Shown one piece after another: positions 16,429 through 24,641 of a DNA stretch of 64,000 nt. Within the stretch, counting starts at the first letter, position 1; each line of letters begins with the position of its first letter. The position numbers were made by a program, and so were the translations under genes. The notes under the pieces were generated by a model that had not been told where the DNA came from, searched no databases, and saw nothing but the letters and a program-made list of their open reading frames with translations. The stretch covers positions 496,001-560,000 of the forward strand of contig NZ_JAGSYG010000003.1 of assembly GCF_025685655.1 (NCBI RefSeq). Direction: 5' to 3'. The DNA comes from Acidicapsa ligni. Lineage in GTDB: Bacteria; Acidobacteriota; Terriglobia; Terriglobales; Acidobacteriaceae.

Positions 16429-16723
16429 GGTGAGCCTCCAATTTCAAGTCGTATTTGGCTGTCCGAGGGAAGCCAGCGTAATACTCCCATGCACTTATAA
16501 ATCGCACAGTACTTTAGTGCACCATATTTGTTCCCTGAATTCACTACACGAACATGTTGTGCAGTACAATCTCATTTCGCCGTTCCGGCAGGCTATTTCG
16601 ACTGGTCATGTCGCTTGTCATTTTCCCTGGGCATTTCGTTAGTCTTCCCCATCTCTGTTGCCATCTGCTACCCTCAATCGTTTGGGTCCGCTACTCGCGA
16701 TGCCCACCGAAAGGCATACCACG

Positions 16724-17902
16724 ATGGGCTTCAAGTTTCAGAATGTAGACTTCCTCAAATTCGACACACTGCTTAACGAGGACGAGCGCCTAGTCCGCAA
16801 CACCGCACGCCAGTTCGTCGAAGACAACGTTATTCCGATCATTGAAGGCTGCTTCCGCGAGGGCCGCTTTCCGCGTGAGCTGGTTCCCCTTATGGGTGAA
16901 CTTGGTTTCTTTGGCGCCAACCTGCACGGGTACGGATGTGCGGGCATGTCCAACGTTGAATACGGCCTGGTGATGCAGGAGTTCGAACGAGGCGACTCCG
17001 GCTTTCGCAGCTTCGTCAGCGTGCAGTCCGCGCTTGTCATGTATCCCATCTACACTTTCGGCAGCGAAGAGCAAAAGCAGAAGTGGCTTCCCGAGCTGGC
17101 CTCTGGCCGCAAACTCGGCTGTTTTGGGCTGACGGAGCCGGGCTTCGGCTCCAACCCCGGCGGCATGACTACTCGCGCGCGCAAGGTTGGCGATGAGTAC
17201 GTTCTCACCGGTGAAAAGATGTGGATCACCTCGGGAACGATAGCCGATGTGGCGATCATCTGGGCCAAGGTCGAGGATGAAGAGGACAAGGTTCGAGGTT
17301 TCCTTGTAGAGACCGATCGCGATGGCTTTCGCGCCGATGAAGTTCACGGTAAATGGTCGCTCCGCGCCTCAGTAACTGCTGGCCTGTCTTTGCAGGAAGT
17401 GAAGATTCCCGCGAGCAATCTGCTGCCGGGAACAGGCGGTTTGAAAAGCCCGCTGATGTGCCTGAACCAGGCGCGCTATGGCATTAGCTGGGGAGCTATT
17501 GGGGCGGCTATGTCCTGCTATGACACGGCGCTGCAATATGCCAAGATGCGCAAGCAGTTTCGCAATGAACCTATCGCCAGCCATCAGCTTGTTCAAGAGA
17601 AGTTAGTGTGGATGATCAGCGAAATTTCAAAGGCTCAACTGCTATCGCTGCATGCCGGGCGCATGAAAGACGCAGGCACACTGACTCATGAAGTGATCTC
17701 GCTGGCCAAACGCAACAATGTCTGGATGGCTCTTGAAACTGCGCGCATGGCCCGTCAGATTCTCGGCGGCAACGGCATCACGGAGGACTATCCGATCATG
17801 CGCCACATGATGAATCTGGAATCTGTTGTTACGTATGAAGGCACGCATGATATCCATGCTCTGATCATTGGCCAGCATATTACTGGTATTGCTGCTTTTT
17901 AA
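16724..17902 (+). CDS. gcdH: Glutaryl-CoA dehydrogenase-like acyl-CoA dehydrogenase
   Basis: 392-residue FAD enzyme that oxidises and decarboxylates glutaryl-CoA to crotonyl-CoA in lysine and aromatic-acid breakdown. It keeps the substrate-site pattern GFRSFVSVQSALVM (compare RS..SVQSSLVM in characterised enzymes), the FAD stretch CFGLTEPGFGSNPGGM, and the catalytic Glu372 in TYEGTHDIHALI. The ending IGQHITGIAAF is typical of this subfamily. The ATG at 16724 is chosen because AAGG lies 9 bp upstream; ATG 16700 is a weaker choice. Other short-chain acyl-CoA dehydrogenases are possible, but the YEGTHDIHAL form favours GcdH. It is monocistronic. Confidence 0.82.
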   Translation: MGFKFQNVDFLKFDTLLNEDERLVRNTARQFVEDNVIPIIEGCFREGRFPRELVPLMGELGFFGANLHGYGCAGMSNVEYGLVMQEFERGDSGFRSFVSVQSALVMYPIYTFGSEEQKQKWLPELASGRKLGCFGLTEPGFGSNPGGMTTRARKVGDEYVLTGEKMWITSGTIADVAIIWAKVEDEEDKVRGFLVETDRDGFRADEVHGKWSLRASVTAGLSLQEVKIPASNLLPGTGGLKSPLMCLNQARYGISWGAIGAAMSCYDTALQYAKMRKQFRNEPIASHQLVQEKLVWMISEISKAQLLSLHAGRMKDAGTLTHEVISLAKRNNVWMALETARMARQILGGNGITEDYPIMRHMMNLESVVTYEGTHDIHALIIGQHITGIAAF

Positions 17903-18327
17903 ATATTCTCCGTAGGCGCTTGGCTAAGGCGAATAAAGGGTGAATTTACTCCCAGGGGGGCTATGTAGATTTTTGGGAGGCTGCGGCAGATTTTTTTTCG
18001 GGATGATTGATGGTGGCTTGGGCGATGGATGAAGCAGATTCCCTGCGGGAATGACAGGAAGAACGGCAAGGGCAAAAACAGAAGCAGAAACGGATTCCCA
18101 GTGGAATTAATGCTGGAGAAGTTAGGGCAAGAGCTAACAGCAGATTCCCTTCGGGAATGACAGACAGAACGGCAAGGGCAAAAGCAAAAACAGAACAGAA
18201 GCAGAAACAGAACAGAACAGAACAGAACAGAACAGAAACGGAAACAGAAATAGATTCCTTTGGGTTGGGTTCTCTTTATTATGTGCGGGGATATGGGAAT
18301 TATCTGCAATCTTCGCTTTATGGTGGA
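17903..18327. other. Intergenic region with repeated, low-complexity sequence
   Basis: 425 bp without a convincing gene. It contains two copies of a roughly 60-70-bp block that starts with the palindromic core agattccc-tgc/ttc-gggaatgaca (18036-18055 and 18142-18161) and continues as gaacggcaagggcaaaa-cagaagcagaaac. A third, degraded core lies at 18091-18107. The second copy runs into a pentanucleotide run of cagaa at about 18207-18238. The block sits between two convergent transcription units (gcdH ending at 17902 and the mqnE side ending at 18328). Open frames through the cagaa run are low-complexity artefacts. Confidence 0.7.
18034..18238. repeat. Duplicated palindrome-headed block plus cagaa pentanucleotide run
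   Basis: Copy A is about 18034-18092 and copy B about 18140-18210. Each begins with a short hairpin in which attccc pairs with gggaat around a 3-base loop, then shares the purine-rich tail gaacggcaagggcaaaa. Copy B is expanded by cagaa pentamers. This looks like a REP-type dispersed intergenic element that has begun to amplify. Whether it recurs elsewhere in the genome cannot be told from this window. Confidence 0.7.
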
Positions 18328-18534
18328 TTAACCGGGCTGGCTTTTGGAAAGTTTGTTGTGAACCTTATTTATATTTTCTAAATAGCGTTTTGGCTTCTCT
18401 TGCTGTAATCCATCTTCGAGGGCTTTGCGATATCCGCCCATATAAACGGTATAGATAACTGCAGCCGCGCAGCCTACGCCGAACATGAATCCCAAGATCA
18501 GTCCGAAGAGGCCAGCCATGCCAAAGACTTCCAT
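18328..18534 (-). CDS. Small single-span membrane protein behind mqnE
   Basis: 68 residues. One strong membrane helix (about 5-32, LFGLILGFMFGVGCAAAVIYTVYM) is followed by a charged, Lys/Glu-rich tail. No family is recognised. It is supported by a clear minus-strand ribosome site (AAGGAGAGG, 8-11 bp before the ATG at 18534) and by position: it starts only 27 bp after the mqnE stop, on the same strand, so it is probably co-transcribed. It may be a subunit or assembly factor for a membrane complex, but the sequence does not say which. Confidence 0.65.
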   Translation of the reverse strand: MEVFGMAGLFGLILGFMFGVGCAAAVIYTVYMGGYRKALEDGLQQEKPKRYLENINKVHNKLSKSQPG

Positions 18535-18561
18535 CGCGCTGGCCTCTCCTTTTGACTCTTA

Positions 18562-19719
18562 CTAAACGGCTACGACAAAACTATCTTCGGTACGAGTTAC
18601 CTGATGATACAAAGTATCTCGCTCGACAGGTACGCGGCCAGCTTCGGTAATAAGTCGCGATAACTCCCTGCGCGTCATTCCCTGAGGGGTGGTTGCGCCG
18701 GCATCGTGGTAAATCTTTTCTTCGATAACCGTTCCATCCAGATCGTCGGCACCAAACCGCAGGGCTATCTGCGCAATCTTGGGTGTCAGCATCTGCCAGT
18801 AAGCCTTGATGTGCGCGAAGTTATCGAGGATCAAGCGACCTACAGCTACCTGGCGGATGTCCGTCAGACCGGTGGTCACCGGCAAATGATCGAGAGCGGT
18901 ATGCTCGGGGTGAAACGCGAGCGGAATGAATGTCTGGAAGCCGCCGGTTTCGTCCTGAACTTCGCGCAGCTTTACCATGTGATCGACACGGTCTTCGTTG
19001 TTTTCGATGTGGCCGTAGAGCATCGTCGCATTGGAACGGAACCCGTGCTTGTGCGCCAGACGTGCGGTATTCAGCCATTCGCTGCCGTCGATTTTGTGAT
19101 CGCAGATGATGCTGCGGACGCGGGAGGCAAAAATTTCAGCGCCGCCGCCGGGCATGGAGTCCACGCCAGCTTCCTTCATTTTGACGAGCGTTTCGTCGAT
19201 CGTCAGCTTGGCACGCCGCGCGAGGAAGGCGACTTCCACCATGGTGAAGGCCTTGATGTGGACTTTGGGAAAGCGGACCTTGAGGCCCCGGACGAGGTCG
19301 AGAAAATACTCAAACGGCAGGTCAGGATGCAGGCCGCCGACGATGTGGAACTCGGTTACGGCCTCGGAATAGCCGGAAGCAGCGGTCTCCCAGGCCTCTT
19401 CCAGCGCCATTGTGTACCCTGCGGCATCCCCTTTTTTGCGCCCGAATGCGCAAAGCCTGCAGGCAGCGACGCAGACGTTCGTAGGGTTTATGTGCCGATT
19501 GACATTGAAGTAGGTCACGTCGCCGTGCATGCGTTCGCGCACGTGGTTCGCCAGCCAGCCTACGGCCAGCACATCGCTGGTGCCGTAGAGAGTAACGCCG
19601 TCGTCAAAGCTCAGCCGTTCCCCGGCGAATACCTTCTCCGCGATGGGCTCAAGCTGTGTATCGTATGTCCGAAAAGAATGGCGCGCGCCAAGGTTCGAGT
19701 CTGTCGTCTGTGCCTGCAT
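18562..19719 (-). CDS. mqnE: Aminofutalosine synthase MqnE
   Basis: 385-residue radical SAM enzyme of the futalosine route to menaquinone. It joins the adenosyl radical to the enol-pyruvate ether made by MqnA and yields aminodeoxyfutalosine. The 4Fe-4S cysteines form CxxxCxxC in NVCVAACRLCAFG (Cys83, 87, 90). The family pattern VTEFHIVGGLHPDLPFEY and the long SMPGGGAEIFASRVR and FIPLAFHPEHT segments separate it from MqnC and biotin synthase. I chose the ATG at 19719 because AGGTGG lies about 5 bp upstream on the minus strand; an in-frame GTG at 19728 would overlap that site. The pathway enzyme MqnD is encoded 27 kb away in this window. Confidence 0.93.
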   Translation of the reverse strand: MQAQTTDSNLGARHSFRTYDTQLEPIAEKVFAGERLSFDDGVTLYGTSDVLAVGWLANHVRERMHGDVTYFNVNRHINPTNVCVAACRLCAFGRKKGDAAGYTMALEEAWETAASGYSEAVTEFHIVGGLHPDLPFEYFLDLVRGLKVRFPKVHIKAFTMVEVAFLARRAKLTIDETLVKMKEAGVDSMPGGGAEIFASRVRSIICDHKIDGSEWLNTARLAHKHGFRSNATMLYGHIENNEDRVDHMVKLREVQDETGGFQTFIPLAFHPEHTALDHLPVTTGLTDIRQVAVGRLILDNFAHIKAYWQMLTPKIAQIALRFGADDLDGTVIEEKIYHDAGATTPQGMTRRELSRLITEAGRVPVERDTLYHQVTRTEDSFVVAV

Positions 19720-19843
19720 GAAATCCACCTATAGAGATGATACCGGAATCGGGGATTATGATTCGCCCATTTCGCGCCGGAGGCATTCGTGGGCCTACGC
19801 CATGCAACTGCTGCCGTGGGCATTTATACGGGGAATGCCAGGG

Positions 19844-21853
19844 TTAGCGCTCTGCTACGATTCCGTCCTGCAATGTGGCGGCGATCTTCACTCCGCCGGC
19901 GGAGCGCGTTAAAAACACGCGATATCCGGTGGTGCTTGCGGTGAAGGTGAAGGTTGCCGGGTCGATCGAGTAGACTACCTGGCTGCTTCGTGAGCTGGCC
20001 AGCATGTGGCCGGTTTTCGCGTCAAAACTCATGTCGTCGATGTCGCGCACTGGTACTTTTTCGAGCCAGAACCAGGTATTTCCCTTGTCGCGCGAGAGAT
20101 AGACTCCGTCGCCTGCGCCGACCCAGAGGACGCCATCCGGCGAGAATACCAGGCGATGAATATCCTTCACACGGGAGGGCATTCGCAGCGGCTCCCAGGT
20201 TTTACCGGCGTCTTTAGAGAAGACAACGCCCTCGCGGCGGGCCGCGAGCAACTCGCCGTCAATCGACGCAACGGAATGATAGGCTCCCGAACCAAGAACC
20301 AGGCCGCCTTGCCATGTTGTGCCTTGATCGGCACTGGTAAAGAGTCCCTCCGCGGTCGCTGTCAGCCACATGTCGCCGGTCAGATCGAAGTCCGACACGC
20401 GCGAACTCATCTGCCGGGCTGGAATCGTAATGTCCTCAAGGCGATTAATCTTTTTGCCGCCGTTCATTACGCTGACAATCTTAGTTCCGTGGTTCACGAT
20501 GGAACTGCGCATTACCCAATGCGACGCGGTCCCGCCGTCCCCTGCTACCAGCTCAAATATGCCGTGATTGGTACCTGCGAGTACGGTGCCGTCCTTAGCC
20601 TCGGCGAGCGCAAAGACGTCGCGGCCGTCCAGGCCTTCGGCGATCTGCTGCCAGCCTGTGCCTGCATCCTTGCTGAGGAAGACGCCGCCGTAGGTTTTAT
20701 CGTTGACGACGCCGGCAAAGATTTGCCTGGGGTCTTTGGCATCGATGAGCATGGCCTCGACTTTGCGAGCTGAAAAGCCTTGATTGGAGCCAGCGAAATT
20801 TGCTCCGTCATCGGTACTCGACAGTACTCCGCCACGATCTGTGGCCAGCAGAATGTGGCCGGGATGCTGAGGATCGAGATAGATATCGTTGATGATCACG
20901 TCCGATCCTGTGACGCGCTGCCATTCATGGCCGCCATCGCGGGTACGGTAGAGGCCCTCGGTTGTGCCCGCATAAACGACTTCACGATGCTTTGTATCCT
21001 GCATCAGGACACGGGTTCGCCGTGCAGTTGCTGGAATTCCCTGGATTTTGTGAAAGAGTTCCCCTGCGTTCTCGCTCTTGTAGATGCCGGAGCAGGCGCT
21101 GGCGTACACGATGCTTGGGCGCTCAGGGTCAAGAATGATCGAGAATACATCGGAGTCGTCGATCACGCCTTGCTTGATGTTGTGCCAGGTCTTTCCGCCG
21201 TCCTTGGTTTTCCAAGGCAAATGCCATGTGCCCGCGTAAACGATCTCGGGATTGCGAGGATCGATCGCGAGAGACTCCACTTCGTGAACTTCTTTGCTTC
21301 CTTCGGGACTGATCAGGGTCCATGTAGCGCCGTGATCGCTGCTCCGAAATACCCCTTGCAGCGATCCGGCGATGAGTATGTTGGGATCGGAAGCCGACTG
21401 GGCAAGGGACAAAACGGATTGTCCGTGCAGAGCGTCGGCCGATTTCCAACTCTTGCCGGCGTCATGGCTGACATACAGTCCGCCATCGGGTTTATCGGGG
21501 CGATGCACACCGGCAAAGATTGTCCGGTGGTCGGCTGCGTCCACAATTACGCTATCGACGAGCAAATCATCGGAGCCGTCCACTTTGCTTAGCCGTGACC
21601 AGTTCGCGCCGCCATCCAGGGACTCGAAGATCCAGCTATTGGTGCTGCCGAGATAGAGGTGCTGCGGTTCGCCTGGGACCGCGGCAAAAGAGCGCGCATC
21701 TCCGCCATACGGCCCAATCGAACGCCAGAGGAATTGCGCCTCTGCGTGCGTGGAACCCAGGGTCAGCGCAATGGCAATCAGGGAATAGACGGACCGGGGA
21801 AGAAGACCGGATAACAAGCCAGGAGACCTGAAACGTTTGGAGGGGATTTTCAT
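19844..21853 (-). CDS. Secreted BNR/VPS10-like beta-propeller protein
   Basis: 669 residues with a signal peptide (the hydrophobic run YSLIAIALTLGSTHAEA before QFLW). The mature protein is made of repeated propeller blades of the Asp-box type: SLDGGANWSRL, SHDAGKSWKSA, SSDHGATWTLI, TKDGGKTWHNI, TRDGGHEWQRV, SKDAGTGWQQI, SADQGTTWQGG, SKDAGKTWEPL and SRDKGNTWFWL. This architecture is shared by Ycf48-like, sortilin/VPS10 and sialidase-like proteins, so the fold is clear but the ligand or substrate is not. No sialidase catalytic set is seen. The ATG at 21853 is preferred over a TTG at 21880 since it begins the signal peptide. Its gene is followed on the same strand, after about 120 bp, by mqnE. 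Confidence 0.82.
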   Translation of the reverse strand: MKIPSKRFRSPGLLSGLLPRSVYSLIAIALTLGSTHAEAQFLWRSIGPYGGDARSFAAVPGEPQHLYLGSTNSWIFESLDGGANWSRLSKVDGSDDLLVDSVIVDAADHRTIFAGVHRPDKPDGGLYVSHDAGKSWKSADALHGQSVLSLAQSASDPNILIAGSLQGVFRSSDHGATWTLISPEGSKEVHEVESLAIDPRNPEIVYAGTWHLPWKTKDGGKTWHNIKQGVIDDSDVFSIILDPERPSIVYASACSGIYKSENAGELFHKIQGIPATARRTRVLMQDTKHREVVYAGTTEGLYRTRDGGHEWQRVTGSDVIINDIYLDPQHPGHILLATDRGGVLSSTDDGANFAGSNQGFSARKVEAMLIDAKDPRQIFAGVVNDKTYGGVFLSKDAGTGWQQIAEGLDGRDVFALAEAKDGTVLAGTNHGIFELVAGDGGTASHWVMRSSIVNHGTKIVSVMNGGKKINRLEDITIPARQMSSRVSDFDLTGDMWLTATAEGLFTSADQGTTWQGGLVLGSGAYHSVASIDGELLAARREGVVFSKDAGKTWEPLRMPSRVKDIHRLVFSPDGVLWVGAGDGVYLSRDKGNTWFWLEKVPVRDIDDMSFDAKTGHMLASSRSSQVVYSIDPATFTFTASTTGYRVFLTRSAGGVKIAATLQDGIVAER

Positions 21854-21942
21854 TCGCGGCAACACGTCTCCGAAGGCCAAAATTTACTGCGATATTCAAA
21901 AGCTTAAAACAATGTTTAAAGCACGGCTTAGAGCAAAAAACT

Positions 21943-21971
21943 GGGGCTGACCGGTTGTATCGGTCAGCCCC
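21943..21971 (-). terminator. Intrinsic terminator downstream of the OmpA-like gene
   Basis: The arms ggggctgacc (21943-21952) and ggtcagcccc (21962-21971) form a perfect 10-bp GC-rich stem with a 9-base loop. On the minus strand it is followed by AGTTTTTTGC, the expected U-tract. It lies about 80 bp beyond the stop of the OmpA-like gene and insulates the BNR gene downstream. Confidence 0.88.
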
Positions 21972-22009
21972 GGTGTTTCGGTTCAAATCCTGCGATGAAA
22001 GGATGCTAT

Positions 22010-22047
22010 GAAATGAGCGGAGACTTATTACCGTCTCCGCTCATTTC
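22010..22047 (-). terminator. 15-bp perfect hairpin just after the OmpA-like stop codon
   Basis: The arms gaaatgagcggagac (22010-22024) and gtctccgctcatttc (22033-22047) are perfectly complementary around an 8-base loop, ending 6 bp from the stop codon of the OmpA-like gene. No long T-run follows, so it may protect the 3' end or work with the stronger terminator at 21943-21971. Confidence 0.7.
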
Positions 22048-22053
22048 GCATGA

Positions 22054-23703
22054 TTACATCGACTTCTTTTTGCTGTGGTGCTTGGCGGCCATAGCCTTGC
22101 GGGGCTGAGCCTTCACATCGTCGGAGACCTTGGTGGTTCCGTCGACGCTGAAGGTTGCTCCTGAAGGAACCAAGTAGTCTTCCACCTTCTTGCCATCACC
22201 CGAACCGGTGTAGACGGTGATGCGGGAAGCATCAATGCCCTTCTCGGTGACCAGGTAATCCTTGGTGTTGACTGCGCGCTGAGCGGCCAGATCCTCAACC
22301 TTGGCGTGCTTGTGGCCCTTCGGAGGAGTCTTTTCGTCCGCCGTTGAAGAACCAACAATTGCTGCGGTTGCATCCGACTGCTTCTGCAGGGTGAGTGCGA
22401 TGTCGTCAAGGCAAGCCTTGGCTTCATTGTCTACACGGGCCGGACGCTTCTTGTCCTTCTCGAAGGTGATCGAGCAAAGAGCCGAGGCGGTCGGTGCAGG
22501 AGCAACATAAGGAGCCTCAATCGTGACCGGTGTGGTCGCGGTTGCAGTCTGTCCCTTGTCATCCGTTACCGTGCAGGTCACTGTCGCTGTTCCAGCAGCA
22601 GCACCAGCAGAGGAGAAGGTTGCCGAACCACCCGTTCCGCTGACGGTGCCAGCAGAGGCGGAGTAGCTGTAGGTGAGAGGACGATTCTGCGGGCTGACGC
22701 CAGTTGCAGTGATCGCGCTGGTGTCGCCTGGCTTGATGGTGGTTGGGTTAGCGGAGCAGCTCACTGTCGGTGGCTCGAAGGCCTTGACCGTGAAGCTTGC
22801 AGAGCACTCAGCCGACTGACCAGGCTTGGGGCCTTCGCTTACGCTGCCCTTGGCGCTGTAGGTACCAGGAGCCAACGAAGCGGTTGCGACAGTAGCAGTG
22901 GCATCCGAACCGGTTACGCCATTACCCGACCACGTATACGTAGCCTTTTTCTTGGGGTTCAGCTCGCCGGCAGTCGCGGTGATGGTGATCGGCTCGCCGG
23001 GGAATACTGAAGCAGGGCTCGCGGAGCAGGCCAGCGTGACTGGAGGAGGAGGAACGATCGATCCAACATGCAACACAACGCCGCCGCTGAGACGAGCTGC
23101 GTCGATGTTCGCACGGCCACCGAAAACGCCAGGACCGAAGTTCGCATGAATGTATTCGTAATCAGCCTGGAAGAGGCGAATCGCGAGGCGATGATGGAAC
23201 AACGGAGTGTTGTAGTCCATACCTCCGCCAACGGTCAGGGCAGGGCCCCATGTGTTGGGCTCGTGATCCGGACCACCGACATAAGCGCCGCCTACGAGTG
23301 CGTGAGCGAAGGGCGTGATGTCGGATGTGGGATAGCGGAAGATCAGACCAGCGGAACCAGTCTGAAAGCTATCGTTATTGCTGCTGCTGTCGTAGTCATG
23401 TTCGCCGTACTCGATCTGAGCACCGACATAGCGGTTGAAATAATAAGCACCGCTGAAGAGGCCGCCAACATTGACTGCCTTGTAGTCGAAAGGCAGAGTC
23501 TGACCGCTCGACTGTAAAACCTGGACCGTGCCGTGAGGCGCCAGGTAGCTATAGCCCACAAATATGTCCCACCGCGAAGCCGCTGCGTCAGCGGGAGCGG
23601 TAGGCTTGGGGGCCGCGTTGTCCTGTGCAAATGCGCTCGCAGACATCAGACATGCACCTGCCGCCACAGCCAGAACTACAGATTTTGCAATACGAAAATT
23701 CAT
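22054..23703 (-). CDS. Outer-membrane beta-barrel protein with PKD-like linkers and an OmpA-like C-terminus
   Basis: 549 residues. Signal peptide 1-27 (ending SASAFA, then QDNAAP). Residues about 40-215 look like an eight-strand OmpA-type barrel (RWDIFVGYSYLAP, YYFNRYVGAQIEYGEHDY, TPFAHALVGGAYVG, RLSGGVVLHVGS). Two Ig/PKD-like beta domains follow, each beginning with a CSA.P....PG pattern (ACSASPASVFPGEPITITATA and SCSANPTTIKPGDTSAITATG). The C-terminal 130 residues resemble a diverged OmpA peptidoglycan-binding domain (LAAQRAVNTKDYLVTEKGIDASRI) and end in a basic, Lys/His-rich tail. The ATG at 23703 has GGAGG 7-8 bp upstream. It probably anchors the outer membrane to peptidoglycan. Two hairpins follow its stop. 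Confidence 0.82.
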   Translation of the reverse strand: MNFRIAKSVVLAVAAGACLMSASAFAQDNAAPKPTAPADAAASRWDIFVGYSYLAPHGTVQVLQSSGQTLPFDYKAVNVGGLFSGAYYFNRYVGAQIEYGEHDYDSSSNNDSFQTGSAGLIFRYPTSDITPFAHALVGGAYVGGPDHEPNTWGPALTVGGGMDYNTPLFHHRLAIRLFQADYEYIHANFGPGVFGGRANIDAARLSGGVVLHVGSIVPPPPVTLACSASPASVFPGEPITITATAGELNPKKKATYTWSGNGVTGSDATATVATASLAPGTYSAKGSVSEGPKPGQSAECSASFTVKAFEPPTVSCSANPTTIKPGDTSAITATGVSPQNRPLTYSYSASAGTVSGTGGSATFSSAGAAAGTATVTCTVTDDKGQTATATTPVTIEAPYVAPAPTASALCSITFEKDKKRPARVDNEAKACLDDIALTLQKQSDATAAIVGSSTADEKTPPKGHKHAKVEDLAAQRAVNTKDYLVTEKGIDASRITVYTGSGDGKKVEDYLVPSGATFSVDGTTKVSDDVKAQPRKAMAAKHHSKKKSM

Positions 23704-23959
23704 ACATTTCCTCCGCAACCATGCTTGAAAAGCAGTTCAGCTAGTCAAGTTCCAACCTGTGAATTGTGAGACCCGCTTACGCACGGGCATAATTCCTATG
23801 AGACAAACTACTCAATGAAACAAAAATACGACAATCCCAAATTACCATAGGGCTAAATGGGCAGAACACAAATTTCTCAATAAGTTGCATTGCCTGTTAA
23901 CTGCAAAAGCAACCACAATCATCCCTCTACCGTGATAATTCCGGCAATATAGGCAAGTG

Positions 23960-24562
23960 CTAGCTTATATTCAGGGTTTTCATCAAGCTTCCACGTTCCC
24001 GCAGAATCTTCTCTTGTAGAAGCGTTATTGCATATAAAAGTTGCTCAGGGCGTGGTGGGCATCCTGGAACATATACATCCACGGGTATCACCTGGTTTAC
24101 TCCCTGTACCAGCGCGTAGTTATTAAACACGCCGCCGGAGGTAGCACAGGCACCCATGGAGATGACCCATCTTGGCTCGGGCATCTGCTCATAAAGCCGC
24201 TGGATCACGGGCGCCATCTTCTGCGATACACGTCCAGCAATCACCATCAGGTCCGATTGGCGGGGCGAAGGACGAAAGACCTCAGCACCAAATCGCGCCA
24301 GATCAAACCGCGATGCGCCCATCGACATCATCTCGATCGCGCAGCATGCCAATCCAAAAGTCATTGGCCATACCGAGTTTTTGCGAACCCAGTTCACAGC
24401 AAAATCGAGCGAGGTCAGAAAGACACCCTCAGGCTGCTCGTAGCCGTAACTTACCTCACGTACTTTCGCACGATTCTTGGCGCTGCTCTCAAGTGAACCG
24501 AAAAGGTACTGGTCCTTTTCGACATGCCCGCCGGATTTAACGGCTCCCGTATTCTCTGACAT
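23960..24562 (-). CDS. nuoB: NADH-quinone oxidoreductase subunit B (NuoB), isolated gene
   Basis: 200 residues. NuoB carries the terminal 4Fe-4S cluster N2 of respiratory complex I on the cytoplasmic arm. All four ligands are present: Cys73 and Cys74 in [10 protein letters not shown], Cys139 in MGACATSGG and Cys168 in [12 protein letters not shown]. The N-terminal 45 residues are longer than in many NuoB and hydrophilic. No other nuo gene is near: an OmpA-like gene lies downstream and a secreted unknown upstream, both on the minus strand. It may serve a second complex I or a split operon. The ATG at 24562 has no strong ribosome site. The 256-bp gap 23704-23959 shows no gene. Confidence 0.9.
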   Translation of the reverse strand: MSENTGAVKSGGHVEKDQYLFGSLESSAKNRAKVREVSYGYEQPEGVFLTSLDFAVNWVRKNSVWPMTFGLACCAIEMMSMGASRFDLARFGAEVFRPSPRQSDLMVIAGRVSQKMAPVIQRLYEQMPEPRWVISMGACATSGGVFNNYALVQGVNQVIPVDVYVPGCPPRPEQLLYAITLLQEKILRERGSLMKTLNIS

Positions 24563-24641
24563 GGCTGTAGTATACGACGCAACTGCGCTGTTCGAAACAA
24601 CTTAGTGTTCGTGAATTGAGGCAAAGGTCAATCAACATGCG

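Noticed and set aside
17903..18327. tRNA or small RNA gene in the larger gaps
   Set aside because: No cloverleaf with anticodon and acceptor pairing was seen in any gap; hairpins found are short palindromes or terminators.
18157..18381. Small plus-strand frame through the cagaa run
   Set aside because: Lys/Thr/Glu/Gln low-complexity translation of a simple repeat, with no ribosome site.
18706..19734. Long plus-strand open frame opposite mqnE
   Set aside because: Antisense shadow of a well-conserved radical SAM gene; no independent support.
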